Positions 34,523 to 43,543 of a stretch of DNA of 56,803 nt are shown here, piece by piece. Below the pieces are notes generated by a model. That model did no database searches. It saw only the letters and a list, made by a program, of their open reading frames with translations, and was not told where the DNA came from. Both the position numbers and the translations under genes were made by a program. The stretch is from positions 1-56,803 of the forward strand of contig CAIXWN010000215.1 of assembly GCA_903923135.1 (NCBI GenBank). The letters are read 5' to 3'. The first letter of the stretch is position 1. Each line of letters starts with the position of its first letter. Source of the DNA: an uncultured Caulobacteraceae bacterium. GTDB lineage: Bacteria > Pseudomonadota > Alphaproteobacteria > Caulobacterales > Caulobacteraceae.

Positions 34523-35758
34523 ATGCAGCGCCGCTTCACCCTGTTCGTCTTCGCCGCCATGGTGGCGGGGGTGCTGGCCGGCTTTATCCTGCACCAGACC
34601 GTCACCGATCCGGCCCAGATCAAGCAGGTGGCCGAGGGCCTTTCCATCGTCACGGATGTCTTCCTGCGCCTGATCAAGATGATCATCGCCCCGTTGGTGT
34701 TTTCCACCCTGGTGGTGGGGATCGCCCACATGGAGGACAGCGCCGCCATCGGCCGGGTGGGCGTGAAGACCATCGGCTGGTTCATTGGCGCGTCCCTGGT
34801 CTCGCTGCTCATCGGCCTGGGCATGGTGCATCTGCTGCAGCCGGGCGTCGGCCTGCATCTCACCGTGCCGGCGGTGACGGCCAAAAGCGACGTCACCGCC
34901 CAGGCCCTGACCCTGAAGGACTTCGTCACGCACGTCTTTCCCACCTCCATCGTCGGGGCGATGGCGGGCAACGAGATCCTGCAGATCGTGGTGTTCTCGG
35001 TCTTCGTCGGCACAGCGATCGCCGCGGTGGAAAACCGCGCGCCTGCCGTCATGGCCCTGGCCGAGCAGGTCGCCCAGATCATGCTCAAGGTCACCGGCTA
35101 TGTGATGCTGTTCGCGCCCTTCGCCATCTTCGCCGCCCTCGCCTCCACCGTCGCCACCCAGGGGGCGGGCGTGCTGCTCGGCTACGCCAAGTTCGTCGGC
35201 GGCTTCTACCTGTCGCTGAGCCTGCTCTGGGTCCTGCTGATCGCCGTCTGCTTCCTGGCGGTCGGACGCCGCGTCCTGACCCTGATGGGAGCGATGCGCG
35301 ACCCGGCGGTGCTGGCCTTTTCCACGGCCAGCTCCGAGGCGGCCTACCCGCGCATCCTGGAGGGCCTGCAGGCCTTTGGCGTCTCGCGGCGCATCGCCAG
35401 CTTCGTCCTGCCGCTGGGCTATTCGTTCAATCTGGACGGATCGATGATGTACTGCACCTTCGCCACCCTGTTCATCGCCCAAGCCTATCACGTGCCCCTG
35501 TCGATCGGGCAGCAGCTGATCATGCTTCTGCTGCTGATGGTCACCAGCAAGGGCATGGCAGGAGTGCCGCGCGCGTCGCTGGTGGTCATCGCCGCGACTC
35601 TGTCGACCTTCCATCTGCCCGAGGCCGGGCTGCTGCTGATCCTGGCGGTCGACCACCTGCTCGACATGGGCCGCAGCGCCACCAATGTGGTCGGCAACTC
35701 CGTGGCCGCCACGGTGATCGCCAAATGGGAAAGGGAACTGGGCGCGGGAACCCTCTAG
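34523..35758 (+). CDS. Dicarboxylate/amino acid:cation symporter (DAACS family)
   Basis: 411 aa. Eight helices and two re-entrant loops are expected. Diagnostic segments are LRLIKMIIAPLVFSTLVVGI, FSTASSEAAYPRILEGLQ (the Ser-rich hairpin 1), LGYSFNLDGSMMYCTFATLF (the NMDGT-like TM7 motif), and the HP2/TM8 region LILAVDHLLDMGRSATNVVGNS with its substrate-binding Asp, Arg and Asn. It imports C4-dicarboxylates or glutamate/aspartate with protons or Na+. Which one is unclear. It is a lone gene. Confidence 0.93.
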   Translation: MQRRFTLFVFAAMVAGVLAGFILHQTVTDPAQIKQVAEGLSIVTDVFLRLIKMIIAPLVFSTLVVGIAHMEDSAAIGRVGVKTIGWFIGASLVSLLIGLGMVHLLQPGVGLHLTVPAVTAKSDVTAQALTLKDFVTHVFPTSIVGAMAGNEILQIVVFSVFVGTAIAAVENRAPAVMALAEQVAQIMLKVTGYVMLFAPFAIFAALASTVATQGAGVLLGYAKFVGGFYLSLSLLWVLLIAVCFLAVGRRVLTLMGAMRDPAVLAFSTASSEAAYPRILEGLQAFGVSRRIASFVLPLGYSFNLDGSMMYCTFATLFIAQAYHVPLSIGQQLIMLLLLMVTSKGMAGVPRASLVVIAATLSTFHLPEAGLLLILAVDHLLDMGRSATNVVGNSVAATVIAKWERELGAGTL

Positions 35759-35765
35759 GCGACCG

Positions 35766-37244
35766 TCAGCCGCCCGCCCGCCGTTGGGCCAGGGCGTCGC
35801 GGATCTGCTCGTGATCGTCGCGGCCGCGGCGATAGCGCAGCAGTACCATCACCGAGACGGCCGTGATCAGAGAGGCGCCGGGTCCGTAGAGCAGGCCAAG
35901 GTTGCGGATGGCTTCCGGCGGGATCAGGTGCGGCGCCGCGCCGCTGACCGCCAGGCCATGCGGAAAGCCGATGAGATCCAGCACCAGGCCCGCGATCAGC
36001 GCGCCCACGCCGCTGGACGCCTTGGCCGACAGGCTGATGCCGGCGAAGTAGAGGCCCTCGCGCCGGGCCCCGAACAGGTGCTCGTGTTCGTCTGCGGCGT
36101 CGGCCATCATCGACTGGAAGCCGATGAGGGCGGCGCTCGCCCCCACGCCCCCCAGACCCGATGCGGTGATCAGGACAGGGACCTCGCCGCCATGAGGGAT
36201 CAGTCCGGCGACCTTGAGGGCCGCCGGCAGCAGCTGGCAGAGTCCGATCAGGCTGATGCCGCAGAGGGCGATGATCCGCTTCTCCAGTCCGCGCGCCAGC
36301 ACCCCGGCGACGAACACCCCGACCAGCACCCCGACGGTATAGGTCAGGGTGATGATCAGGATGGCCTGGCTCTGCAACTTCCAGAAATAGGTATTGGCGT
36401 GGAGGGTGAGCGCGGCGGCGGCGCCCAGGGCGACGAACAGGATCAGACAGGCCGAGAACAGGGTGCGGAACGAGGCGTTCTGGAAGACCTCGCGGACCTC
36501 GGCGACGAAGCTGCTCAGCCCCCCGCCGTCGGTCGGGGCGGCGTGCAGCCGCCCGCGCGCGCCCAGGGTGCCAATGGTGCTGATTCCGGCGGCCAGAAGG
36601 ACAAGGACGCCGCAGCTGATGGCGAAGGGCGGATAGGCGTCGCGGTGGCCCTGGCCGCCGGGCCCCTTCATGAACACACCGAAGGCGAGGAAGGCGGCCA
36701 CCGCTCCGGCCACGACACTGAACAACACCCGCGAGGCGACGATGGTGGAGCGTTCGGCGTAGTCGTCGCTCAGTTCGGCGCCCAGGGCGATGTAGGGCAC
36801 GCCGAAGCCGGACAGGCCGATGCGCACGGCCAGGAGGGCGATCAGGGCCCAGGCGAACAGGCCGGCGCCCGAGAGTCCGGCCGGGATCGAGAACAGCAGG
36901 AAGAAGGCGACGACGATGGGGATGGCGCTGGCCGCCATCCAGGGGTGCCGGCGGCCGTGACGCGAGCGGCTGTTGTCCGACAGGGATCCAACCAGAGGGT
37001 CGATGAAGGCGTCCACCACCAGCGCCAGACCCAGGGCCAGACCCGCCGCCGAGCCGGAGAGGCCGCAGACGATGGTGAGGTAGAACAGCAGCAGGGTGTT
37101 GAGGCCGAAATTGGCGGTGTCGGCGACGATCGACCCGGCGCCGTAGGCGGTCAGGGAGGCCAGCCCCAGCCGGCCCGAGCGCTCGGTGTGATTGGCGGAG
37201 GCGGACGTAGCTGGCCTTTCGGCCGGCTGTGCGACGGCGGTCAT
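35766..37244 (-). CDS. GPH-family MFS transporter (sugar:cation symporter type)
   Basis: 492 aa with 12 helices. ALVVDAFIDPLVGSLSDNS, with the DAFIDP motif, followed by RSRHGRRHPWMAASAIP, is the GPH/MelB signature. TAYGAGSIVADTANFGLNTLLLF is TM1. In alphaproteobacteria such carriers move glycosides or other polar compounds. It is downstream on the same strand of a phosphotriesterase-like gene (103 nt gap), so it may import that enzyme's substrate; this is an inference. Confidence 0.88.
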   Translation of the reverse strand: MTAVAQPAERPATSASANHTERSGRLGLASLTAYGAGSIVADTANFGLNTLLLFYLTIVCGLSGSAAGLALGLALVVDAFIDPLVGSLSDNSRSRHGRRHPWMAASAIPIVVAFFLLFSIPAGLSGAGLFAWALIALLAVRIGLSGFGVPYIALGAELSDDYAERSTIVASRVLFSVVAGAVAAFLAFGVFMKGPGGQGHRDAYPPFAISCGVLVLLAAGISTIGTLGARGRLHAAPTDGGGLSSFVAEVREVFQNASFRTLFSACLILFVALGAAAALTLHANTYFWKLQSQAILIITLTYTVGVLVGVFVAGVLARGLEKRIIALCGISLIGLCQLLPAALKVAGLIPHGGEVPVLITASGLGGVGASAALIGFQSMMADAADEHEHLFGARREGLYFAGISLSAKASSGVGALIAGLVLDLIGFPHGLAVSGAAPHLIPPEAIRNLGLLYGPGASLITAVSVMVLLRYRRGRDDHEQIRDALAQRRAGG

Positions 37245-37347
37245 TCTTGCCCTCCCAGGCGCGCCGCCTTCACGCAGGCGGTCCCTTCCTGCTTAGGGGC
37301 GGGCGGGCCGATCGCAAAGTTACATTCTGCTCAGGACGGAGCCGGCT

Positions 37348-38322
37348 TCAGACCCCCTTGGCCGCCTCGGCGAACCAGCGGCGCGGATTGTCGATGACGA
37401 TGCCGTCCAGGACCTCGTCGGTCATGCCCATGCGCTTCAGTTCGGGAAAGATGTTCTCGAACAGGTGCGTCATGCGCCAGTTGGGGAGGGTCTTCTGCAG
37501 GTCGGCCGGATCACCGCCGGCATAGCTGCCCAGCCAGCAGTTGACGGTGTCGTGGCTGACCATCAACCGATCCTTGTGGCCGCAGTCGACCAGGGCCTTG
37601 AGGTTCTTCATGCGGATGGCGTCGGAGATCATCATCTCCAGGCCGAAACGATCGAACCCGACATAGGCGCCGCGGTCGGCAAGGGCCTTCTGATAGTCAT
37701 GGTCGTCGCGGCCGTCGCTGTGGCCGACGATCATGTGCGAGGCCGGCAGGCCCTCGCCGGTGACGATGTCGATCTGGTCATGCCCGCAGGAGCAGTTCTC
37801 GGTGTGCGAGATCAGCGGCGCGCCAGTCAGCTTTGCCGCCTTGGCCGCGGCGGTCAGCACCTTGCGCTCATAGTCCGAGACCAGGCCGTCGCCTGTGGCG
37901 ATCTTGATCACCCCACAGCGGATGCCGGTCGCGGCCACCCCGTCCTCGATCTCCTTCTGGAAGCACTCGGCGATCTGGTCCACCGAGAGCCCCTCGAAGG
38001 TGTAGGGAATTCCCATGGCCTCCACATAGGCGCCGGTGGCGCAGATGAGTGTCACGCCGCTCTTCTGGGAGACCTCGGCGATCACCTCGACGTCGCGGCC
38101 GAGATCCATGGGGCAGGGATCGATGACGGTCTTCACCCCGTAGGCGTGCAACTGCTGGAAGGCGTCGACGCAGCGGGACACGGCCTCGCGGCGGTCGTAC
38201 GCAGGCATGCGGGCGTCCATGAACCACCCCGGGAAGCCCACCAGCACGTGCTCGTGGATGAGGGTGCGGCCGAGGTCGGCGGCGCTGCGCACGCCCTGAA
38301 CGGTGTTCACCTGCGTGGTCAT
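37348..38322 (-). CDS. Phosphotriesterase-family (PTE/PLL) metal hydrolase
   Basis: 324 aa, amidohydrolase-type TIM barrel. LIHEHVLVGFP contributes the His-x-His pair, GVIKIATG the bridging carbamylated Lys, ISHTENCSCGHDQ and IVGHSDGRDDHDY the later His, and MVSHDTVNCW the catalytic Asp. This fits PTE-related lactonases and phosphotriesterases. ATG 38322 was chosen because GGGAGG lies just before it; an upstream frame extension has no family likeness. It is cytoplasmic and may work with the GPH transporter. Native substrate unknown. Confidence 0.9.
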   Translation of the reverse strand: MTTQVNTVQGVRSAADLGRTLIHEHVLVGFPGWFMDARMPAYDRREAVSRCVDAFQQLHAYGVKTVIDPCPMDLGRDVEVIAEVSQKSGVTLICATGAYVEAMGIPYTFEGLSVDQIAECFQKEIEDGVAATGIRCGVIKIATGDGLVSDYERKVLTAAAKAAKLTGAPLISHTENCSCGHDQIDIVTGEGLPASHMIVGHSDGRDDHDYQKALADRGAYVGFDRFGLEMMISDAIRMKNLKALVDCGHKDRLMVSHDTVNCWLGSYAGGDPADLQKTLPNWRMTHLFENIFPELKRMGMTDEVLDGIVIDNPRRWFAEAAKGV

Positions 38323-38466
38323 CTGGAACCTCCCATGAATTGACGAGGCGCAGGCGTCGAGGCCCGGCCCAGCGTGTGTTTTCGAGCCGGGCGATGGCGC
38401 CGTCAAGGCGCGGATGTCGGAAAAATTAGAACTTGTTTCGATTATTTCCCGAAAGGGCCACCGCTC

Positions 38467-39765
38467 TTACCGCGCCATGGCCGCGGCGGTCGCCGCCTCG
38501 TTCTTCTGATAGTCCTGGAAGGCCCTGAACACGCCGAGTTTCGGGTCCGGGGCGCGGCCGTCGGCCATGCGCATGATCTGCAGGCAGAACCAGCCCTGTT
38601 GGCCCCAGCCGTTGAGGGCGCGAAGCATGGCCAGCGGGCTGGCGGGGCCTAGCAGGCCCGGGCCGATGCGCAGGGATTTTTCGGGCGCGGGAATTGTCGT
38701 CGCGGCCCCGGAAAGCAGGGCCGAACCCGCCGCCGGGTCGACGCAGAAGGGCCGGCCGACGCCGACGACATCCATGGCGCCGTCCGCCAGTGCGGCGTTC
38801 ATTCCGGCCAGGCTGCGGAAGCCGCCGGTGACCATCAGCGGCATGGTGGTCGCGGCGCGGATGTCGGAAGCGTAGGCCAGGAAATAGGCCTCCCGAGCCA
38901 CGGTGCTTTCCTGGCGGACCTCGGATTTCTCCGGGTGCAGGGTCAGGTTGTCGAGGCCCACCAGGCGGGGCTGCTCATAGGTGCCGCCGGAGATTTCCAG
39001 CAGATCGACGCTCTCGGCGTTCAGCCAGGCGGCCACCCGGATGGAGTCCTCGTGGGTGAAGCCCCCGCGCTGGAAATCGGCCGAATTGAGCTTCACCGAC
39101 AGGGGAAAGTCGGGGCCGACGGCGCGGCGGACGGCGCGGACGATCTCCAGCAGGAAGCGGGCGCGGTTCTCCAGCGAGCCGCCCCAGCCGTCTGTGCGGG
39201 TGTTCACGTCCGGCGACAGGAATTCGCTGATCAGATAGCCGTGGGCGGCGTGAATCTGCACGCCTGTGAAGCCGGTCTCCCGGGCCACCGCCGCCGCGTG
39301 ACCGAATCGGACGATGGCGTCCAGAATCTCCGCCTCGCTCATCGCCCGCGGCCTGCCGAACTGCGCGCCGGGCATGGCCAGGGCCACGTCCGAGGGCCCC
39401 ACGGGCTGCGGGTTGACGCTGACGGGGGTCTGCCGCCCGGCGTGGGAGATCTGCATCCACAGGTGGGTGTCGTGAGCCGTGCCCGCAGCGCTCCACGCCC
39501 GCAGGGCGGCCAGGGCCTCCGGGCTCTGCGCGCCCTCGATGACGACATTGCCCGGTCGCTCGAGATACCGGCGGTCGACCTGCACATTGCCGGTCAGCAG
39601 CACGCCGGCGCCGCCAGCGGCCCACAGCCCGTAGAGCCGCGCATGGCGGCCGGTGGCCCGGTTGCGGGCGTCCGCGACGCCCTCTGTCATCGCCGCCTTG
39701 ACCAGACGGTTCTTCAGCACCGCGCCGCAGGGCAGGGTGATCGGCGAGGCGAGCGTGGCGGTCAT
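38467..39765 (-). CDS. Old-yellow-enzyme family NADH:flavin oxidoreductase
   Basis: 432 aa, FMN-binding TIM barrel. KNRLVKAAMTEGVAD starts the family; GVLLTGNVQVDRRY, WMQISHAGRQTPVSV, GVQIHAAHGYLISEFLSPD (active-site His and the HGYL..FLSP signature) and DGWGGSLENRARFLLEIV (NxR) are all present. It reduces activated alkenes or works on xenobiotics. The C-terminal Fe-S/FAD domain of 2,4-dienoyl-CoA reductase is absent, so this is a single-domain type with a short extra tail. It is probably monocistronic, 144 nt from the PTE-like gene. Confidence 0.93.
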   Translation of the reverse strand: MTATLASPITLPCGAVLKNRLVKAAMTEGVADARNRATGRHARLYGLWAAGGAGVLLTGNVQVDRRYLERPGNVVIEGAQSPEALAALRAWSAAGTAHDTHLWMQISHAGRQTPVSVNPQPVGPSDVALAMPGAQFGRPRAMSEAEILDAIVRFGHAAAVARETGFTGVQIHAAHGYLISEFLSPDVNTRTDGWGGSLENRARFLLEIVRAVRRAVGPDFPLSVKLNSADFQRGGFTHEDSIRVAAWLNAESVDLLEISGGTYEQPRLVGLDNLTLHPEKSEVRQESTVAREAYFLAYASDIRAATTMPLMVTGGFRSLAGMNAALADGAMDVVGVGRPFCVDPAAGSALLSGAATTIPAPEKSLRIGPGLLGPASPLAMLRALNGWGQQGWFCLQIMRMADGRAPDPKLGVFRAFQDYQKNEAATAAAMAR

Positions 39766-39943
39766 GGCGTCGGGAAGTCCCTTATCGGCGGCCGCGGATG
39801 ACGCTTTGGCGGGCCGGTGTTGTCAAGTCGGACCGCCTCGGCCGGGCCCGGTCAGGTTCTGCACAAATCTTGATCGACGGCTGCGCACTCGTTAGGCACG
39901 GCGCCGAGGCGCCTGAACGTCTAAGCGCAAGGGGAAACGAGAA

Positions 39944-41167
39944 ATGGGGCCGACACCCATCAACTCCGGCGACACCGCCTGGGTGCTCAGCGCCACGGCG
40001 CTTGTGCTGTTCATGACGCTGCCGGGCCTGGCGCTGTTCTACGCCGGCCTTGTGCGCATGAAGAATGTGCTGTCGGTGATGATGCACTGCGTGGCCATCG
40101 CCTGCCTGGGGTCGGTGCTTTGGCTGGCCGCGGGCTACAGTCTGGCCTTCGACGGCGCTGCGCCCTTCGTCGGCGGTCTCTCCAAGGCCTTTCTGCTGTC
40201 CGTGGGCCGCACCGCCCAGGTGGGGGCCATCCCGGAAACCGCCTATTTCATGTTCCAGGCCACCTTCGCGGTGATCACCCCTGCGCTGATCGTCGGCGCC
40301 TATGTGGAGCGGATGAAGTTCGCCGCCGTACTGGCGTTCAGCGGCCTGTGGCTTCTGCTGGTCTACGCGCCGGTGGCCCACTGGGTGTGGGGCGGCGGTT
40401 GGCTCGCCCAGCGGCATGTTATGGATTTCGCCGGCGGCCTGGTGGTGCACGCCACCGCCGGCGCCTCGGCCCTGGTGGCCGCCGTGATGGTCGGACCCCG
40501 GGAGGGTTTCCCGCGCATCCAGCACCCGCCGCACAATCCGGGCATGACCATGATGGGCGCGGGCATGCTTTGGGTGGGCTGGTACGGCTTCAACGGCGGC
40601 AGCGCCCTGGCGGCCAACACCGACGCGGCCATGGCCCTGCTGGTCACCCATGTCTCGGCGGCCACCGCAGGTTTGGTCTGGGCCCTGCTCGAACGCCTGC
40701 GCTTCGGCCGGGCCAGCATGGTCGGCATGGTCACCGGCGTGGTGGCGGGCCTGGCCACCATCACGCCCGCCTCGGGTTTTGTGGGGCCCCTTGGAGGCTT
40801 CATCCTGGGCGCGGCCGGCAGCGTGGTCTGTTTCCTGGCCGTGGACCTGGTGAAGCACCGGCTGAAGATCGATGATTCCCTCGATGTTTTCGCCGTCCAC
40901 GGCGTGGGCGGCATCCTCGGCAGCCTACTGGTGGCGGTGCTGGCCGCCGGCGCCTTCGGCGGCGCCGGCTATGCGCCGGGGATGGACATGGTCCGGCAGG
41001 GCGGCGCGCAGATCCTGGGCGTGGTCTCGGTCGCGGCCTGGTCGGCGGCGGTCAGCGTCGCCCTGCTGTGGGGCGTGCGGCAGGTGATCGGCCTGAGGGC
41101 CAGCGACATCGTCATCGAGGACGGTCTGGACGTCTCCGAGCATGGCGAGCGGGCCTATCCGGCCTGA
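39944..41167 (+). CDS. amtB: Ammonium transporter
   Basis: 407 aa, eleven helices. DTAWVLSATALVLFMTLPGLALFYAGL is present as the family N-terminus, then WGGGWLA, VVHATAGASALVAAVMVG (pore His), NPGMTMMGAGMLWVGWYGFNGGSAL (family signature) and DVFAVHGVGGILGSLLV (second pore His). No signal peptide or C-terminal regulatory domain is seen. It conducts ammonium across the inner membrane when nitrogen is scarce. Unusually for bacteria, no glnK gene is directly next to it, so PII control would be supplied in trans. Confidence 0.93.
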   Translation: MGPTPINSGDTAWVLSATALVLFMTLPGLALFYAGLVRMKNVLSVMMHCVAIACLGSVLWLAAGYSLAFDGAAPFVGGLSKAFLLSVGRTAQVGAIPETAYFMFQATFAVITPALIVGAYVERMKFAAVLAFSGLWLLLVYAPVAHWVWGGGWLAQRHVMDFAGGLVVHATAGASALVAAVMVGPREGFPRIQHPPHNPGMTMMGAGMLWVGWYGFNGGSALAANTDAAMALLVTHVSAATAGLVWALLERLRFGRASMVGMVTGVVAGLATITPASGFVGPLGGFILGAAGSVVCFLAVDLVKHRLKIDDSLDVFAVHGVGGILGSLLVAVLAAGAFGGAGYAPGMDMVRQGGAQILGVVSVAAWSAAVSVALLWGVRQVIGLRASDIVIEDGLDVSEHGERAYPA

Positions 41168-41268
41168 GGGCTGCGCCCCGGGGTTGACTCGCGAGGGTTG
41201 GGATCACCTTCATGGTCGTCGAACGAACCTGCGCGACTTGACAGGTCCGTCGATCTGGGAGGGAGACA

Positions 41269-41694
41269 ATGTTCAATAATATCATACAGTTGGTTTTGGC
41301 GTGCTCGCTGATCCTGGGCGCCGTCGGCGCCGGCCCGGCTGCATCGGCGCAATCCGGCGCGGCGGCGACAGCGGGGTCGGCCGGGCCGGATGACGCCGCC
41401 ATGGGGGATTTCTTCAAAGGCTCGCTGATCGTCACCCTGCCCGCCTTCAAGACTTACCGTGTGTCGCGTCAGTTCTTTGCGGACCACACTTTCGCGGACG
41501 TGGAAAAGCGGAAGATCGCCAGGGGAACCTGGACCCTTGAGGGCGACAGGATCTGCACACAGCGGCCCACCTTCCAGCGCTACTGCAATCTCGGCCTGGG
41601 CCGGAAGATCGGCGAAAGCTGGCAGGACAAGGACCCCTACACCGGCAACGAGGTCGATTTCGCGCTCATCGCGGAGCGAAAACCGCTTCCCTGA
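41269..41694 (+). CDS. Small secreted protein of unknown function
   Basis: 141 aa with a signal peptide (LVLACSLILGAVGAG...AASA). The mature part is short and beta-rich: FFKGSLIVTLPAFKTYRVSR, ADVEKRKIARGTWTLEG and RICTQRPTFQRYCNLGLGRK with two Cys that could pair. It resembles lipocalin-like or META-style small envelope proteins but is not assigned. GGGAGG lies 7 nt before ATG 41269. A TTGACA at 41238 has no credible -10. Confidence 0.65.
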   Translation: MFNNIIQLVLACSLILGAVGAGPAASAQSGAAATAGSAGPDDAAMGDFFKGSLIVTLPAFKTYRVSRQFFADHTFADVEKRKIARGTWTLEGDRICTQRPTFQRYCNLGLGRKIGESWQDKDPYTGNEVDFALIAERKPLP

Positions 41695-41748
41695 TCCCGG
41701 CGAAGGGCGAGCACCCGGCCGAATGGGGTTCCCGCTCCGGCTTGAGTC

Positions 41749-43410
41749 TCAGTCGCGCAGCAGGACCCGCTGGATCTTGCCGGTGAGGGTCTTGGGCAGT
41801 TCGTCGATCACCTCGATGCGGCGGGGCACCTTATAGCTGGCCAGCCGCTCGCGGCAGTGGGCGGTGATCTCCTCGATGGAGGCGCTCTGCCCCGGCTTGA
41901 ACGAGACGAAGGCCTTCACCGTCTCGCCGCGATAGGCGTCCGGCTCACCCACGACCGCCGCCTCGCGCACCGCCGGATGGGCGACGAGCACATCCTCGAC
42001 CTCGCGCGGCCAGACCTTGAAGCCCGAGGCGCTGATCATGTCCTTCTTGCGATCCACCAGATAGAACCAGCCGTCCGCGTCCATGAAACCGACGTCTCCG
42101 GAGCGCATCCAGCCGTCGCTGAGGGCCTCGGCGGTCTGTTCAGGCTTGTTCCAGTAGCCGGTCATGATCTGCGGCCCGCGCATCCACACCTCACCGACCT
42201 CGCCCACCGGCATGGGCTGGCCGTCATCGCCGACGATCATCGCCTCGGTGTCCTGCACAGGCACGCCAATGGCCATGGCGCCGGTCGCCGGATCCACCGG
42301 CGGGCGCAGGTTCTTTGGCCCGATGTGGGTCGGCGAGGTGGTCTCGGTCATGCCGTAGGCGGGGAAAACCGTCTGGCCGAGTCTCGCCTCGATGGCGTCG
42401 GCCAGGGCCGGGGCGATCGGCGCGCCGCCCGACATGATGCCATCGAAGCTGGCGAAGTCCTCCGGCCCGACACCCGGGGCGTTCATCAGGGCGTTGAAGG
42501 CGGTGATGGCGCCGCCGGTGAACGCCGGCCGTCGCTCGCGGATGACGTCCAGGACGAGCGAGGGCTCGAAGCGGTAGTGCAGGATCAGGGCGCCGCGGGC
42601 CGAGAACGCCAGGCCGACGTGGGCGATGATGCCGGTGATGTGAAACAGCGGCGCGACCCCCAGGACGGTCGAGCCCTTCGTAACCGGGCCCCATTCCCGG
42701 AACGTCTGGGAGGTGAAGGCCATGGACGAGTGGCGCAGCATGGCCCCTTTGGGCTGCCCGGTCGTCCCTGAGGTGTAGAGCAGCAGGCCCAGATCCTCGG
42801 GCGAAGGGCTGTGAGGGGCAGGCGGGGCTCCGGTTCCGGCCTCGATCGCCGCCAGAAAGTCCGTGGCGCCCTCGGGTGTGGGGCGCCGGCCCGGAAGCAC
42901 CCGGGCCTCGTCGCGGGTCTGGAAATCATGGGCGCTGACCGACAGCACCGACGCCGTGCGGCCGGCCTTCTCCAGGCCGGCGATGACGATGGGGACGTGG
43001 TCGTCATGGGCGATCACCGCCGCCGGTTCACAGTCGGCGAACAGCTTCGCCAGTTCGTCGCGCCGGTACATGGGGTTGGCCGGCACAGGGATCGCCCCGA
43101 GCTTCCAGGCGGCCACCATGGCGATGACGAAGTGCGGGACGTTCTGCAGGATGATCGAGACCCGGTCCCCGGCCGCGACGCCGGCCGAGGACATCCACCC
43201 CGCCAGGGCGTCGCTCAGCCGGTCGAGTTCGCCATAGGTGATCTCGCCGTCGAAATAGATCAGCGCCGTGATGTGCGGATCGGCCAGGGCCGAGCGGTAG
43301 AGGCTGAGCATGTCATGATGCTCGCGCGTCTGGCTGGGACCGATGCCCGGGGCGTAGAGCGACAGCCAGGGCTTGAGCGCATAGGGATTGGCGGCGGCGT
43401 CCTGGGTCAT
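41749..43410 (-). CDS. Acyl-CoA synthetase (AMP-forming ligase)
   Basis: 553 aa, ANL superfamily. LGLLLYTSGTTGQPKGAMLRH is the ATP-binding motif, AYGMTETTSP the acyl-pocket segment, WMRSGDVGFMDADGW the hinge and adenylate site, and ELPKTLTGKIQRVLL the C-terminal catalytic Lys. It activates a fatty or aromatic acid to its CoA ester. ATG 43410 was chosen for its GGAGGA and family length; upstream residues in frame look non-coding. It is divergent from an FAD monooxygenase gene and carries a good minus-strand promoter. Confidence 0.93.
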   Translation of the reverse strand: MTQDAAANPYALKPWLSLYAPGIGPSQTREHHDMLSLYRSALADPHITALIYFDGEITYGELDRLSDALAGWMSSAGVAAGDRVSIILQNVPHFVIAMVAAWKLGAIPVPANPMYRRDELAKLFADCEPAAVIAHDDHVPIVIAGLEKAGRTASVLSVSAHDFQTRDEARVLPGRRPTPEGATDFLAAIEAGTGAPPAPHSPSPEDLGLLLYTSGTTGQPKGAMLRHSSMAFTSQTFREWGPVTKGSTVLGVAPLFHITGIIAHVGLAFSARGALILHYRFEPSLVLDVIRERRPAFTGGAITAFNALMNAPGVGPEDFASFDGIMSGGAPIAPALADAIEARLGQTVFPAYGMTETTSPTHIGPKNLRPPVDPATGAMAIGVPVQDTEAMIVGDDGQPMPVGEVGEVWMRGPQIMTGYWNKPEQTAEALSDGWMRSGDVGFMDADGWFYLVDRKKDMISASGFKVWPREVEDVLVAHPAVREAAVVGEPDAYRGETVKAFVSFKPGQSASIEEITAHCRERLASYKVPRRIEVIDELPKTLTGKIQRVLLRD

Positions 43411-43451
43411 GGGTCCTCCACCCGGCCGTGATCGCCGGTTTCGCGCCGCAG

Positions 43452-43479
43452 GCTGTACCGCCCCCGGCGGTCCTGTCAA
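43452..43479 (-). promoter_or_regulatory. Promoter of the acyl-CoA ligase gene
   Basis: On the minus strand TTGACA (43479-43474) is followed 16 nt later by TACAGC (43457-43452), about 40 nt before the ATG at 43410. This is the best sigma-70-like pair seen in the window. Confidence 0.5.
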
Positions 43480-43543
43480 AGGCTGTTGGGCTCGCCGCGC
43501 CGAAGCGCCAGACGGGCCGCGCGGTCCTTGAGGGAGAACAGTC

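Noticed and set aside
41238-41266. A perfect TTGACA upstream of the small secreted protein
   Set aside because: No acceptable -10 at 15-19 nt; the sequence there is GGGAGG, which is the ribosome site.
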